64,000 nucleotides of DNA from Alteromonas oceanisediminis (GCF_018474025.1 NZ_JAHCTA010000001.1:1-64000); one strand, 5' to 3'; shown: positions 45,658-56,275, numbered from the stretch's first letter. Notes: generated from the letters alone by a model not told the origin. Numbers and translations: made by a program.

Positions 45658-47219
45658 TTATTATATCTCTCCCTAAAGGGCTCAAAAGCCTCTGCGTAAC
45701 GTGTCCAACGGCCTACCGCATGACGATTAATCGGTTGGCGCACTTGCCAGATACTGGGCGTTTCAACGGGATTGTCTGCACCACGGATCTCGGCTTCGCC
45801 GGGCATTTTCACTTCTAAAAATTGCTCTACTTGTGAAATGGCAACTGAGTAATTGCTCACCAAGTGCTCGTAATCAAGGTTCAGAATATCACTGCCATAC
45901 CATTGTGACCATTCTGCCATTAACCGTTGATATTGGTCGTACACAAAAAGAATATTATCCAGTGAATGCGTGTAGGCGAATTGTGCAGAGAAACTTTCGA
46001 AGAAGATAGATGCAGCAACATCGAATGGATCACGCTGTAGGTTAATGATTTTTCCCTGCGGAAACAGGTGTTTAAACAGTCCCACGTGAAAGAAATTAGT
46101 GGGCACTTTATTCACAATGATGTGACCAGCGAAGTTGCTGAACTGCCTAAAATACCGAGTGTAGCTTTGCGCGATTGTCGTTTCATCAATAGACTTCCCT
46201 TGCGCAAGTGGTGCCAGATAATACTGCCCATGCCGCCCTGTGGCGATGCTCACTTCAAGCGCGGGAGTCTCTCCACCCGCATAGTAGTCAGGCAGCGTTG
46301 CCAACATCTGCTCGACCAAGGTGGTACCAGAACGCGGCATTCCAACGACCAATATGTGAGGCGTGTGGTCAGGCTCGCCGTCCGTTTGTTGCGCTGCTCC
46401 ACGTTGATTAACCGCGCTGAAGGTTTGCAGTGTTGCATCCACCTGCTTGCTCAACGTATCTCGACTAAATTGAACCTGAGACTGTTTCATTTGATTCGCC
46501 TGCTCGGCGCATTGCCAAGCCTGCTGATACTCACCGATGTCATTAAAATACTTGGCCTGAGCAAACTTCACGCGAGCGCGATGGTCGTCATTCGCTGCGT
46601 TTGCGTAAGCGTGGTCAAAGAATTTTTGATAGCGACTATTCGTCTGCTTTACACGTTGGCTTTTCAGCAAACCGGCTATTGCATAGCTGTTGTTGGGCTG
46701 CTCAGCGAGCACGGCCTCGTAGTGCACTACCGCATCAGAAAAATGACCTTTTTTTGCCAGTGTGTTGGCGTGCGTCAACATCACTTGTGCTTTGTGCGTT
46801 TCATCGACAGCAGCTACCCACTGTGACGTGAGACTCAGGGCCTTGTCGATAGCGCGGCTCTGCAACGCGGCTTGTACATGCAGCCAGCGAAGTGTTAAGT
46901 CAGATGGAAACCAATGACTGACTTTTTCGGCCACCTTGAGGGCATCATTGAACCGGTTAAACTGAAGCAACGTGCGAATAAAATGCTCGGCTGCCTGCGA
47001 CGCTGTAAATGCGGAACGGGTATTCAAAAATGCATTTAAGTAAGATTCCGCAGTCTCATAGTGGCGCTTCGAAAACTGGATAAGGCATAGGTGCATCAGC
47101 GCAATAGCATTGCCATTTTCCTGTGCCACACACTGCATCAACAATGCTTCAGCATTAGCGACTTCACGGCGTCGCAGACAGGCTTCGGCTTGAGCAATAA
47201 GTTGTGCACTTGAACTCAT
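45654..47219 (-). CDS. TPR-repeat sulfotransferase
   Basis: A 521-aa protein. The N-terminal half (about 5-270) is a string of TPR-like helical pairs (AEACLRRREVANAEALLMQC, QFSKRHYETAESYLNAFL, HFSDAVVHYEAVLAEQPNN). The C-terminal half is a sulfotransferase: the PAPS 5'-phosphosulfate loop is VVGMPRSGTTLVEQML (291-306), and the 3'-phosphate loop is in NLQRDPFDVAASIFF. It would transfer sulfate from PAPS to a peptide, lipid or glycan. It pairs with the overlapping 2OG oxygenase; no biosynthetic cluster surrounds them. Confidence 0.88.
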   Translation of the reverse strand: MSSSAQLIAQAEACLRRREVANAEALLMQCVAQENGNAIALMHLCLIQFSKRHYETAESYLNAFLNTRSAFTASQAAEHFIRTLLQFNRFNDALKVAEKVSHWFPSDLTLRWLHVQAALQSRAIDKALSLTSQWVAAVDETHKAQVMLTHANTLAKKGHFSDAVVHYEAVLAEQPNNSYAIAGLLKSQRVKQTNSRYQKFFDHAYANAANDDHRARVKFAQAKYFNDIGEYQQAWQCAEQANQMKQSQVQFSRDTLSKQVDATLQTFSAVNQRGAAQQTDGEPDHTPHILVVGMPRSGTTLVEQMLATLPDYYAGGETPALEVSIATGRHGQYYLAPLAQGKSIDETTIAQSYTRYFRQFSNFAGHIIVNKVPTNFFHVGLFKHLFPQGKIINLQRDPFDVAASIFFESFSAQFAYTHSLDNILFVYDQYQRLMAEWSQWYGSDILNLDYEHLVSNYSVAISQVEQFLEVKMPGEAEIRGADNPVETPSIWQVRQPINRHAVGRWTRYAEAFEPFRERYNK

Positions 47220-47262
47220 AGCGTATTCAGTTCCATTGGCTTGCCCCCATCAACCCACGCAA

Positions 47263-47913
47263 CTACGTGAACAAGCGCCACAACCAACTCTTTTGTAGCT
47301 CCTCTTCACAGCCCCGTAGTTGCGACGCATACCGTAATGAGCGGCTTTTCACTCGCTCAGAGACTTTAACCAACCACGCTTTGCGCTGATAAGTACCGCG
47401 CCGGTACCCTCCCCACCCTTCGTGGTAATTTAAGTACTGCGCATACGCGTCCCACTTAGACACGCCATTGATAGTATGAGACTTGGCGATAAACCATCCC
47501 ATAAAATCAATCGCATCTTCGAAATCATCCCGATCGGCCCAGCCATTGCCCGTCTCACGCACATAATCTTGCCAAGTCAGCGTTTTAGCCTGTGAGTAGC
47601 CGTACGCCGAACTCACACGCCCCCACGGAATGAGACCAAAAAATATCGTATCTTTGGGAGGCAATGCATCAGCCTTGAAAGAACTTTCCTGATACATCAT
47701 TGCCATCGGCACGTGGATTGGCACACCCCACCGCTCGCGCATATCATCCGCCGCATCGTACCAATCGGGCTTCTCTTCGAAAATAGCGCATAAATTACTG
47801 CTATCCTTTGGTGGCGTGACAGTACAAGCGGCCAGTAGCACGCTGAAGGCCGCCAGCAACGCGTACAGAGGGGTATTAAGCCTTGGCGAAATAGTCACGC
47901 AAAAAGTCATCAA
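47263..47913 (-). CDS. lytic transglycosylase-like lipoprotein
   Basis: A 216-aa protein with a lipobox LLAAC (C30) and an SLT-like domain: MAMMYQESSFKADAL carries the catalytic-type glutamate E76, followed by SSAYGYSQAK and YLNYHEGWGGY. It probably cleaves or remodels peptidoglycan at the outer membrane. Its start overlaps the 3' end of gshA by 38 bp, so the exact start is uncertain, but the signal peptide argues for it. Confidence 0.8.
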   Translation of the reverse strand: MMTFCVTISPRLNTPLYALLAAFSVLLAACTVTPPKDSSNLCAIFEEKPDWYDAADDMRERWGVPIHVPMAMMYQESSFKADALPPKDTIFFGLIPWGRVSSAYGYSQAKTLTWQDYVRETGNGWADRDDFEDAIDFMGWFIAKSHTINGVSKWDAYAQYLNYHEGWGGYRRGTYQRKAWLVKVSERVKSRSLRYASQLRGCEEELQKSWLWRLFT

Positions 47914-49492
47914 AATTCACGCTGTTGGCGGCTTCTATCGCGTGTTGCTTATCAAGTGAGACCGCTGTTTGCTGAACGAAGTAAGATTCATCAAAATGTC
48001 GATAATCACGCTCAATAAAGCCTTGCTTGTATTGCTGCGATAAGGAAACACCATAAGCGCCGTTGTCCAGATTATTCGACAGTAAATGATCAAGTAGCTG
48101 CGCTGAAGGCGTTAAACTAAAGTCATTCACTTTAGCAAGTTCTTGCCTAACCGCCTGAGAGTAACGCGTGGTTTGATTGGCACTGTCCAACTGGGCGGCA
48201 ACGGGCGCAAAACGCTCAAACAATAGTCTTGCCCAGTCCTGTAGTTTGACTTCTTCAACCGGATTGCCCAGGCCTTTAAAGTCTCGCTTGAGCAACGTCA
48301 GCTCGGGGTCGCGACCATTGATGACAGCACGTTTCAGGTTGGTTTCCGTTTCTTTATAGGTTTTGGGATCGAACTCAGGAGAATCCCATAGCAGGCAAGT
48401 GAGTAAAAACACATCGAGGAAATAAAATTGATTCTCGCTGATGCCAATGTCACTGAACGGATTAACGTCCAGCGCTCTGACTTCGATGTAACTGACACCC
48501 CGAGAGGCCAATGCATCGCTGGGTTTTTCCATCGATTCTGTGGGCTGTTTGGGTCGAATAGGCGAATAAAGTTCGTTTTCGATTTGCAGTATGTTTCGAT
48601 TCAACTGTTCATAAAGCCCATTTTCACCCGCTGAAAAGCGTTCGTATTCACTTGAATGGGTACGGATTGCCTGACGAACTGAACTGATGTACTCGGGTAA
48701 CCGGTTATAGCAAATGTGCAAAACTGACTGCTGGCTATTCGTGTAACCCAGATCGCTCATGCGTAATGACGTGGCGTAAGGCAAATAAAGACTGCCTTTA
48801 CCCATCTTTTGAAAAGGAAGATTGTGCTGCTTATTTCCAATAAATGAACTACAGATTGCTGGCGAAGAACCGTACAAAAACGGGATCAACCAGCACCAGC
48901 GCCGATAATTACGGATCATGTCAAAATAATGCTGTGAACGCGCATCTTGATCCGCTTTACCACCGGTTAGCTGTGCGTACGCAGTCCAATAACTCTGCGG
49001 CAGCGAAAAGTTAAAATGTACACCCGATATGGCTTGCATCATCGCGCCATACCGATTCTTCAGTCCGATGCGGTAAGTCGTTTTCATACGACCAATATTC
49101 GAGTCGCCGTAGTCTGCAATCGGAATATTCGATTCGCCGCTGACATAACATGGCATGCTCATGGGCCACAGCGCTTCATCCGCTATATTGCCCATCACAA
49201 ACTTGTGAATATCACTGAGCTGATCGAGTGTTGTCTGCACTGAGGTTTCAGGCGGTGTAATAAATTCCAACAGAGACTCAGAGAAGTCCGTGGTAATTGA
49301 ATCGTGTGTTAACGCTGAGCCCAGAGCCTTAGGATGCTTATCCTGAGACAGAAGACCATTTGGCTTTATGCGCAGCGCTTCGCGCTCAACGCCATGTTGA
49401 ATTTGCGGTAATGCGGACTGGAAATCGGCTGTCGCAAGAGCTGCGACCTTTTGCTCAAAGGTTAACGATGTGCTCGACAATGGCTTGCTCAC
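47876..49492 (-). CDS. gshA: glutamate-cysteine ligase
   Basis: A 538-aa proteobacterial-type GshA that joins glutamate and cysteine, the first glutathione step. Blocks HGVEREALRIKPNG, DFSESLLEFITPP, GVHFNFSLPQSYW and YIEVRALDVNPFSDIGI are all typical. Length is near the E. coli 518 aa. It precedes the lytic transglycosylase-like gene on one transcript. Glutathione links it to grxD in this window. Confidence 0.95.
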   Translation of the reverse strand: MSKPLSSTSLTFEQKVAALATADFQSALPQIQHGVEREALRIKPNGLLSQDKHPKALGSALTHDSITTDFSESLLEFITPPETSVQTTLDQLSDIHKFVMGNIADEALWPMSMPCYVSGESNIPIADYGDSNIGRMKTTYRIGLKNRYGAMMQAISGVHFNFSLPQSYWTAYAQLTGGKADQDARSQHYFDMIRNYRRWCWLIPFLYGSSPAICSSFIGNKQHNLPFQKMGKGSLYLPYATSLRMSDLGYTNSQQSVLHICYNRLPEYISSVRQAIRTHSSEYERFSAGENGLYEQLNRNILQIENELYSPIRPKQPTESMEKPSDALASRGVSYIEVRALDVNPFSDIGISENQFYFLDVFLLTCLLWDSPEFDPKTYKETETNLKRAVINGRDPELTLLKRDFKGLGNPVEEVKLQDWARLLFERFAPVAAQLDSANQTTRYSQAVRQELAKVNDFSLTPSAQLLDHLLSNNLDNGAYGVSLSQQYKQGFIERDYRHFDESYFVQQTAVSLDKQHAIEAANSVNFDDFLRDYFAKA

Positions 49493-49592
49493 TGTGTCTG
49501 TGTTTCTTCGTTAGTGGGGCAAGTATAGAGTGTTTTAAACGCTACACCTGCACTTTTTATCATTACTAATACCAAAACGGTTTAGCGTTCAG

Positions 49593-52412
49593 TTAATTTG
49601 GAACATCTAACTCAATGATAGGCCGTTTCAGGGACTCCAGCTCTGCGCGCAAAGCCTGTGCGTCTCCCACCACTATCAGTTGCATATCATCCAGCACAAG
49701 ATGCTTTTGTGCTAAAGACTGTAACGTTTGAGCATCAATACTGTTAATAATTTCTAACTGCTTTTGCGTATAATTACGGTCTAAGTCATAGACCAAAAGA
49801 TGACGTAGAAACTGTGATTTACTGGAGGGCGTTTCATACCTTAACGCATCCGATTGAGTAAACGCATTTTTCATCAGCGCCATTTCACCCTCTGTCGGGC
49901 CCTGCGCCTTGTAATGCTGGATCTCGCTGATGATCTCGTTGATACTGTCGAGCGTGTTTAGCGCGTTCATATCGCCGCCCGCGCTGAATACACCCAGCGT
50001 TTTTCCGCCGCTAAAACTACTTCCCGCCCCATAGGTAAATCCTTTGTCCTCGCGAAGGTTCAGGTTAATACGGCTATTAAAGTTACCGCCCAGTGGGAAG
50101 TTCATTAAGCGCATCCGAAAAAACTCGCCGGTAGCATCATAGGGCAATGAGCGTTGAGTAAAATCCACCACGGATTGCACCGCATTGGGTTTATCCACCA
50201 AGAAAATATTGGCCTGCTCATACTCAGGAAAAGCAGCATACTGCGGAATCGAATACGGCTTGGCAAGCCATCCGTCGAAACGCGTGAGCAACTGCATGAC
50301 AGCGGGTTTATCGATGTCACCAACGACAACAATGTTAGCCTGATCCGGATTGACGAAGGTTGCATAAAACTGCTTTACATCGTCAAGGGTGATGTTGCTA
50401 ACCGTTGAAACAACTCCATCATCAGGCAAGCTGACGCGGTTTTGCTTGCCATAATTAACCAAATCTCTGGCTCGGCTTGCAAGAATGTTGGGACTCTTCA
50501 ATTGCTGCTGCATCGCTTGCAATGTGCGCTGTTGAATTTGTGCAAAGTCTGATGCTAAGAAAGCGGGGGTCAGTAGTTTCTCCAGCAGGATATCCAACGT
50601 AGGTTGCAGATTTTTGGTTAAGCTGGAGGCATAAATCGTCATAAAGCGACCTGAAGCACCAAACCGAATACTGCTGCCCAGTTTAGCAAGCTCATTCGCC
50701 AGCGTGATGCTATCGCGCGCTTGAGAAGACTCATTCAGCATCTGCGCAGTCATCGAGGCAAGACCCGCCTTATCTGTTGGGTCCAGCAAGGGCCCACCTT
50801 CTAAATTTATCGCCAGTGTAACGGTTGGGGTTTCCTGAGTTTGCGCCCCAAGCACTGGAATATTATTACGGTACGTGGCCTCCCAGAAGTCAGGAACATT
50901 CACCACCGGCGCGGGACCCGTTGCGGGTATAACACTGCGATCAAACTGACTTTGCGTCGTGATATTAGCAACAGCGACGGGGGTTGTCGCGTTAGCAGGC
51001 AACTCACGAGCCGGAACTGAGTAATTCGGCTTTTGCACAGCCATGGCCGTTTGCCCCTCCGGCACAATACTGAGTACCACTGCGGGGTTATTCTTGATGT
51101 ATTGCTCATATACGCGCATGACATCGTCTTTTGTCACCGCGTTGTAACGGTCAATATCGGTCTGCACCAAATCAGGCTCACCGGCATAAAGCTGACCATT
51201 GGCCAGCGATGAGACTTTGCGCGCCACACTTTGTAGACCAAAAATAGTACCAGCCTCAATGCTCATTTTAACCCGGTCGAGATCATCTTGCTGGACACCA
51301 CGCACTTCAAATTCTTCTAACGCGGCATAAAAATCAGCATAAAGGCTGTCTAAATTTGTGGTTACCGCCGGGTTGGCAAGCGCCAACAACTGAAATTCAC
51401 AGGCCAATTCGCGACACGGATGCGATACACCCGCTTGCACCGTTTTGCCACTGACGACTAAGTTTTTATAGAAAATCGAGGTCTTTCCTCCGCCCAAAAT
51501 ATCTGCCAACACATCCAGCGGCGCTTCATCCGGATGGCGGGCATACACGGTTGGGAAGGTCATTTGAATAAATGGCAAATGGACGTTATCTTCTAAGGTC
51601 AGATACCGTGGGCTGTCCAGTTTCACCGGCGTTTTTTGTTGTCTTTCTACCTCAGGCCCTCGCGGGATCTCACCAAAATACTTTTTTACCCAACGTTTTG
51701 TCTGTTCAATATCAATGTCGCCACCAATCGTCAAAATGGCATTATTTGGCCCATACCAGCGCTGGAAAAACGCCTTAAGATCATCAACGCCGACACGGTC
51801 CAAGTCTTCAACATAACCTATCACTGGCCAGGAATAGGGGTGCCCGGCGGGATAAAGCGCTTCACTAATCCGTTCACTGCGCAGTCCATAGGGTTGATTG
51901 TCGATGCGTTGCGCGCGTTCATTTTTGACCGTTTCACGCTGATTCTCGAATTTCTGTTGAGTCACCGCCGGTAACAAAAATCCCATTCTGTCAGATTCAA
52001 GCCAGAGAACCTTTTCCAAATGATTGCGCGGCACGGTTTGATAATAGTTGGTCCGGTCTGAATTTGTGGTGCCATTCATGTCACCACCAGCCTCGGTGAT
52101 CATGGAAAAGTGTTGTTCATCAGCGACATGCGCTGAGCCTTGAAACATCATGTGTTCAAAAAAATGCGCAAACCCTGAATGGCCAACGTCCTCTCGTGCC
52201 GATCCCACATGATAGGTCACATCAACATGAACCAGCGGGTCGGATGTATCCTGATGCAGGATTACGGTCAGTCCGTTTTCAAGCTGGTAACGCTCATACG
52301 GGATTGTCACGCCACTCGGCTTTTCCTTTGCATTGTTCTGTGGTGGAAGCGGTTGAGCACAACCAAGCAACAACACACTGAGAAACCCCACTATCCAACC
52401 CGTTTTATTCAT
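49593..52412 (-). CDS. M16 family zinc metallopeptidase, lipoprotein
   Basis: A 939-aa two-repeat insulinase/pitrilysin-like enzyme. The signal peptide ends in a lipobox LLLGC (C18). The first M16 half has the inverted zinc motif HFFEH (83-87) and downstream glutamate in ENQRETVKNERAQ; the second half is catalytically inactive but structural, as usual. It probably degrades peptides in the periplasm or at the surface. ATG at 52412 is chosen for the signal peptide; a 47-codon upstream extension is not plausible. It is divergent from the HPt gene. Confidence 0.93.
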   Translation of the reverse strand: MNKTGWIVGFLSVLLLGCAQPLPPQNNAKEKPSGVTIPYERYQLENGLTVILHQDTSDPLVHVDVTYHVGSAREDVGHSGFAHFFEHMMFQGSAHVADEQHFSMITEAGGDMNGTTNSDRTNYYQTVPRNHLEKVLWLESDRMGFLLPAVTQQKFENQRETVKNERAQRIDNQPYGLRSERISEALYPAGHPYSWPVIGYVEDLDRVGVDDLKAFFQRWYGPNNAILTIGGDIDIEQTKRWVKKYFGEIPRGPEVERQQKTPVKLDSPRYLTLEDNVHLPFIQMTFPTVYARHPDEAPLDVLADILGGGKTSIFYKNLVVSGKTVQAGVSHPCRELACEFQLLALANPAVTTNLDSLYADFYAALEEFEVRGVQQDDLDRVKMSIEAGTIFGLQSVARKVSSLANGQLYAGEPDLVQTDIDRYNAVTKDDVMRVYEQYIKNNPAVVLSIVPEGQTAMAVQKPNYSVPARELPANATTPVAVANITTQSQFDRSVIPATGPAPVVNVPDFWEATYRNNIPVLGAQTQETPTVTLAINLEGGPLLDPTDKAGLASMTAQMLNESSQARDSITLANELAKLGSSIRFGASGRFMTIYASSLTKNLQPTLDILLEKLLTPAFLASDFAQIQQRTLQAMQQQLKSPNILASRARDLVNYGKQNRVSLPDDGVVSTVSNITLDDVKQFYATFVNPDQANIVVVGDIDKPAVMQLLTRFDGWLAKPYSIPQYAAFPEYEQANIFLVDKPNAVQSVVDFTQRSLPYDATGEFFRMRLMNFPLGGNFNSRINLNLREDKGFTYGAGSSFSGGKTLGVFSAGGDMNALNTLDSINEIISEIQHYKAQGPTEGEMALMKNAFTQSDALRYETPSSKSQFLRHLLVYDLDRNYTQKQLEIINSIDAQTLQSLAQKHLVLDDMQLIVVGDAQALRAELESLKRPIIELDVPN

Positions 52413-52491
52413 AATTTCCGCTTTTAAATTGTTAATACACACACGATTGGTTTTCGCGTAAACTGACATCATTGCGCAAAAAGGGCACACG

Positions 52492-53061
52492 ATGGAAAAC
52501 CAAGCACTCCTTGTCGATCTTGATTTTGGCACTAAGCAACTCGGCGGTAACACTGCGTTATTTGTTAAGTTGCTCGGTCGGTTCGAAGATGAATATCAAG
52601 ACGCCGAAAGCAAGTTAGCCGAATTTCAGCAACATAACAACCTTGAGACGATGCAACTACTGGTTCATACGATCAAAGGTGTCAGTGGCAATTTGGGACT
52701 TGAGCGATTGGCCAAAGAGGCAAAAAAAGTCGAAGCGCTGGTAAAGCGTGATTCACTCGATGACGAATCGCTACAAACGTTAATCCACACACTCAACCAA
52801 ACGCTGACCGAAATACAAGCAGTGCGCAACCAACACACTCGAAGCTCAGATGAAAATACCCGTCACGTCGCTCAAACACACAGCGGTGAGCACGTCGAGG
52901 CGTTAACCAAAGCGCTACAGCAACAACGCTTTATCAGCGACGAACTATTCGACAATGCGACCGCCCAGAGCAATTTGAGCCAAGCTGACAAAGAAGCGCT
53001 GCAAAGCGCGATACTCGATTTGGATTATCCGCGCGCATTGGCTATTTTGGGTGAGTCATAA
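52492..53061 (+). CDS. orphan HPt (histidine phosphotransfer) domain protein
   Basis: A 189-aa protein. The N-terminal HPt domain (about 10-110) has the phosphorylatable H59 in LLVHTIKGVSGNLG. A C-terminal helical extension (about 130-189) is unlike the HPt and resembles the tail regions of hybrid-kinase HPt modules. It would relay phosphate between a hybrid kinase and a response regulator, neither of which is nearby. The stop overlaps the start of the RluA-family gene (GTGAGTCATAATG), so they are coupled. Confidence 0.82.
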   Translation: MENQALLVDLDFGTKQLGGNTALFVKLLGRFEDEYQDAESKLAEFQQHNNLETMQLLVHTIKGVSGNLGLERLAKEAKKVEALVKRDSLDDESLQTLIHTLNQTLTEIQAVRNQHTRSSDENTRHVAQTHSGEHVEALTKALQQQRFISDELFDNATAQSNLSQADKEALQSAILDLDYPRALAILGES

Positions 53062-53758
53062 TGTGACCGCACCGCTTCGCATTATTTTTGAACACGCGCA
53101 TTTTTTAATTATCAACAAACCTGCTGGCGTTAGTATGCATGGCGGCAGTGACACGCCGACAGTGATGGAAAGCCTGCACAACATGGGTTATCACGGTTCA
53201 CTAAAGCTAGTGCATCGCTTGGATACACCCACGTCCGGTATCATGGTTATCGCCACTCAACCTCAAGCGGCCGCTACGTTGGCCGAAGCGTTTGCGCAGC
53301 GCCGGGTAAGCAAATACTATCTGGCCGTGTCCAGCGCGAAGCCTAAAAAGAAGCAAGGTCATATACTCGGTGACATGGCGGCTGCAAGACGCGGTAGCTA
53401 TAAGCTTCTGAAAAGCACTGAAAACCCAGCCTATACGCAGTTTATGAGCCACTCAATTGACAGTGGGTATAGGCTGTTTATCCTGCGTCCTCTCACGGGA
53501 AAGACACACCAATTACGCGTCGCCCTGCGTAGCCTTGGTTCGCCAATTGTTGGCGATGGTCGATATGGGGGGCAGACTGCGGACCGACTTCACCTACACG
53601 CCTGTGCACTGGGTTTTAAATATGAAGGCGAACGCTTTGATTTTTATCAGCCGCCTGATGCAGGAACATGGTTTTTGCGCGATGAGACACGGGCTATTGT
53701 TGAAGCCTTGGGGCACCCCAGTGATATTTTGTGGCCCAAATTGTTATGGCCCCGATAG
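53051..53758 (+). CDS. RluA-family pseudouridine synthase (TIGR01621-like)
   Basis: A 235-aa enzyme that isomerises uridine in RNA. The catalytic Asp is in the motif HRLDTPTSG (about 56-64), with the preceding KPAGVSMHGG and the later RPLTGKTHQLRVALRSLG matching the family. There is no S4 domain. The start may be GTG at 53051 or GTG at 53063, overlapping the HPt stop either way. The RNA target is unknown. It runs into the ketopantoate reductase gene. Confidence 0.88.
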   Translation: MSHNVTAPLRIIFEHAHFLIINKPAGVSMHGGSDTPTVMESLHNMGYHGSLKLVHRLDTPTSGIMVIATQPQAAATLAEAFAQRRVSKYYLAVSSAKPKKKQGHILGDMAAARRGSYKLLKSTENPAYTQFMSHSIDSGYRLFILRPLTGKTHQLRVALRSLGSPIVGDGRYGGQTADRLHLHACALGFKYEGERFDFYQPPDAGTWFLRDETRAIVEALGHPSDILWPKLLWPR

Positions 53759-53760
53759 GT

Positions 53761-54669
53761 ATGGCACTCGTCGACGCACATCAAACGGACACGCTACTGC
53801 ATATTATTGGCAGTGGTGCTATTGGTAGCTTAATAGCGGCACGCGCACAGAAAACGAACCTTGCGTACAGTCGCCATATTCGTTCAACAGCGGTCAAGGA
53901 TGTGCATTTAATGGACGGTGACACTGTGCATTTGCGCGGGCCGGTGAATCAATGGCCAGCGTATTCACCTCGCGAACTGACCGTGCTGTTTCCCTTAAAG
54001 AGCTATCAAATAGTGTCTGCCATTGACGAATATGCCCCCTGTATTCCACACGGCAGTAACGTTGTATTGATCCATAACGGTATGGGGTGCTACGAGCAAG
54101 CGCAAACAGCACTGGCTGCATTTCATACCTTCATGGCGACTACCAGCGACGCTGCGTTCAAGCCTAGCCCGCAAGTATGCCGACAGACGGGCACGGGGCA
54201 CACAAAAATAGGCTACATTGATGGCCGTCAAAATAGCGAAAGGCTGCAGAGCGTAACGTCGTTGATGGCTAAGTTACTCTCTGGCGTTGCCAGCGAACAA
54301 GCGATTCAAACAGCCATGTGGCATAAGCTCGCCGTCAATGCGCTGATCAATCCGCTGACCGCATTGCATGACGTTCCCAATGGCGCCCTACTCGAACCTG
54401 CTTACACAGCTCAGTTGGAGGCTCTGGCCGATGAGGTATCTGCCGTGATGCGAGCATGCGATATCAACGTGTCGCCGCAAGGTATCTTAACTGCCGTGCG
54501 CGAGGTGTGCCACAAGACCGCGGAAAACTACAGTTCGATGCACCAAGATAGGGTTCATGGAAGACGCACAGAAATCGATGCTATCAATGGCTATATTGTC
54601 GAACAGGGATTAAAAAAAGGGCTTAACTGCACATGCAATCAAGCCCTAATCAATGCGATTAAACGTTAA
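53761..54669 (+). CDS. panE: 2-dehydropantoate 2-reductase-like protein
   Basis: A 302-aa NADPH-dependent reductase; ketopantoate reductase makes pantoate for coenzyme A. The N-terminal Rossmann glycine motif is IIGSGAIGSLIAARA and the C-terminal ApbA_C domain has WHKLAVNALINPLTAL and H-R-TEIDAINGYIVEQG. I chose ATG at 53761, just past the upstream stop; GTG at 53731 and ATG at 53746 are alternatives. It ends directly against lysS on the opposite strand. Homologues in this subfamily may use other 2-keto acids. Confidence 0.8.
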   Translation: MALVDAHQTDTLLHIIGSGAIGSLIAARAQKTNLAYSRHIRSTAVKDVHLMDGDTVHLRGPVNQWPAYSPRELTVLFPLKSYQIVSAIDEYAPCIPHGSNVVLIHNGMGCYEQAQTALAAFHTFMATTSDAAFKPSPQVCRQTGTGHTKIGYIDGRQNSERLQSVTSLMAKLLSGVASEQAIQTAMWHKLAVNALINPLTALHDVPNGALLEPAYTAQLEALADEVSAVMRACDINVSPQGILTAVREVCHKTAENYSSMHQDRVHGRRTEIDAINGYIVEQGLKKGLNCTCNQALINAIKR

Positions 54670-56262
54670 CTACGCATCCGCTTTGTTTTCCGGTTTCATG
54701 TGCGGAAACAAAATTACGTCTTTAATGGTCGGGCTGTCAGTCAACAACATGACCAAACGATCAATACCGATACCTTCACCGGCTGTCGGCGGCAACCCGT
54801 ATTCCAATGCGCGAATGTAATCAGCGTCAAAGTGCATAGCCTCGTCATCACCCGCTTCTTTTTCGCTGACTTGCTTTAAGAAGCGTTCGGCTTGATCCTC
54901 AGGGTCATTCAACTCTGAGAAACCATTCGCAATCTCGCGGCCACCCACGAAAAACTCAAATCGATCGGTAATAAATGCATTGTCGTCATTGCGTCGTGCC
55001 AGCGGTGACACTTCCCACGGATAGGCGGTGATGAAGGTTGGCTGATCCAGTTGTTCTTCGGCAGTGGCTTCAAAAATTTCACATAAATACTTGCCTGCGC
55101 CCCAGATCCCATCAACCTCTGGCTCTTTAATATGCAAGCGTTTAGCAATTTCTTTGAGTGTATCTAAATGATTTTCAGGGTCGTTAATCGCCGTTGAGAA
55201 TCGCTCAGCGTTGTCGCCGCTGGTTGCTTCATCATAATATTGCAAAATGGCTTCGTTCATCGTCAATCGGGCAAACGGCTGACCAAAATCATAGTCAACG
55301 CGACTGACAACCTCACCTTCCTTATTCTTCGTTGTGTTCGATACAATCTGACTACCCAACACATCCTCTGCGACTTTGCGTAGCATCGCTTCTGTCAAAT
55401 CCATTAAGTCGTTAAAGTCAGCATAAGCTTGATAGAATTCGAGCATGGTAAATTCAGGATTATGCCGCGTTGAAAGACCTTCATTGCGAAAGTTCCGATT
55501 GATTTCAAACACACGTTCAAACCCGCCGACCACCAAACGTTTTAAATATAACTCTGGCGCGATACGCAAATACATATCGATATCCATGGCGTTATGATGA
55601 GTGATAAACGGTTTGGCCGTAGCACCACCGGGGATCACCTGTAGCATCGGTGTCTCGACTTCTAAATAGTCTCGCTCAGCTAAAAACTGACGTATAGAGG
55701 CCACTACGCGGCTGCGAACTTTGAAGGTCTTGCGCGTTTGCTCGTTAGTGATCAGATCGACGTAACGTTGACGATATTTGATCTCCTGATCCGCCAAACC
55801 ATGAAACTTTTCTGGCAGTGGGCGCAACGCTTTCGTTAACAGAACATAGTGCGCCATATCCACGTACAGGTCGCCTTTACCTGATTTGTGCAAAGCACCG
55901 CTAACGCCGATGATGTCGCCAATATCTAAGCTGCCATAGCGGGCCTTGATGTCTTTTTGTGTGTCTTTGCTGGCATAAGACTGGATCCGTCCACTCATAT
56001 CCTGCAATAAAATGAACGGCCCGCGTTTGGCCATAATCCGACCGGCAATACTGACCTGATGGGCGGCATCAGCGAGCGTTTCCTTATCGTGCTCGCCGTA
56101 GGCTTTCTGGAGCTGAGAAGCATAGTGCTCGCGACGAAAATCATTTGGAAACCCGTTTGCAGAGCAGTTCTCGCGGATCTGCGCTAGTTTTGCACGCCGC
56201 TCCGCGATCAGTTTATTGTTGTCTGCATTCTCAGTCGCCGGTGAAGAGGCTTTTTCAGTCAT
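54670..56262 (-). CDS. lysS: lysyl-tRNA synthetase, class II
   Basis: A 530-aa enzyme charging tRNA-Lys. An N-terminal OB-fold anticodon-binding domain (about 65-155) is followed by the class II core. Motif 2 is [23 protein letters not shown] and motif 3 is [13 protein letters not shown]. It follows prfB by 13 bp, the conserved prfB-lysS operon. It converges with panE without a gap. Confidence 0.97.
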   Translation of the reverse strand: MTEKASSPATENADNNKLIAERRAKLAQIRENCSANGFPNDFRREHYASQLQKAYGEHDKETLADAAHQVSIAGRIMAKRGPFILLQDMSGRIQSYASKDTQKDIKARYGSLDIGDIIGVSGALHKSGKGDLYVDMAHYVLLTKALRPLPEKFHGLADQEIKYRQRYVDLITNEQTRKTFKVRSRVVASIRQFLAERDYLEVETPMLQVIPGGATAKPFITHHNAMDIDMYLRIAPELYLKRLVVGGFERVFEINRNFRNEGLSTRHNPEFTMLEFYQAYADFNDLMDLTEAMLRKVAEDVLGSQIVSNTTKNKEGEVVSRVDYDFGQPFARLTMNEAILQYYDEATSGDNAERFSTAINDPENHLDTLKEIAKRLHIKEPEVDGIWGAGKYLCEIFEATAEEQLDQPTFITAYPWEVSPLARRNDDNAFITDRFEFFVGGREIANGFSELNDPEDQAERFLKQVSEKEAGDDEAMHFDADYIRALEYGLPPTAGEGIGIDRLVMLLTDSPTIKDVILFPHMKPENKADA

Positions 56263-56275
56263 AGCGGTTTTCCAA

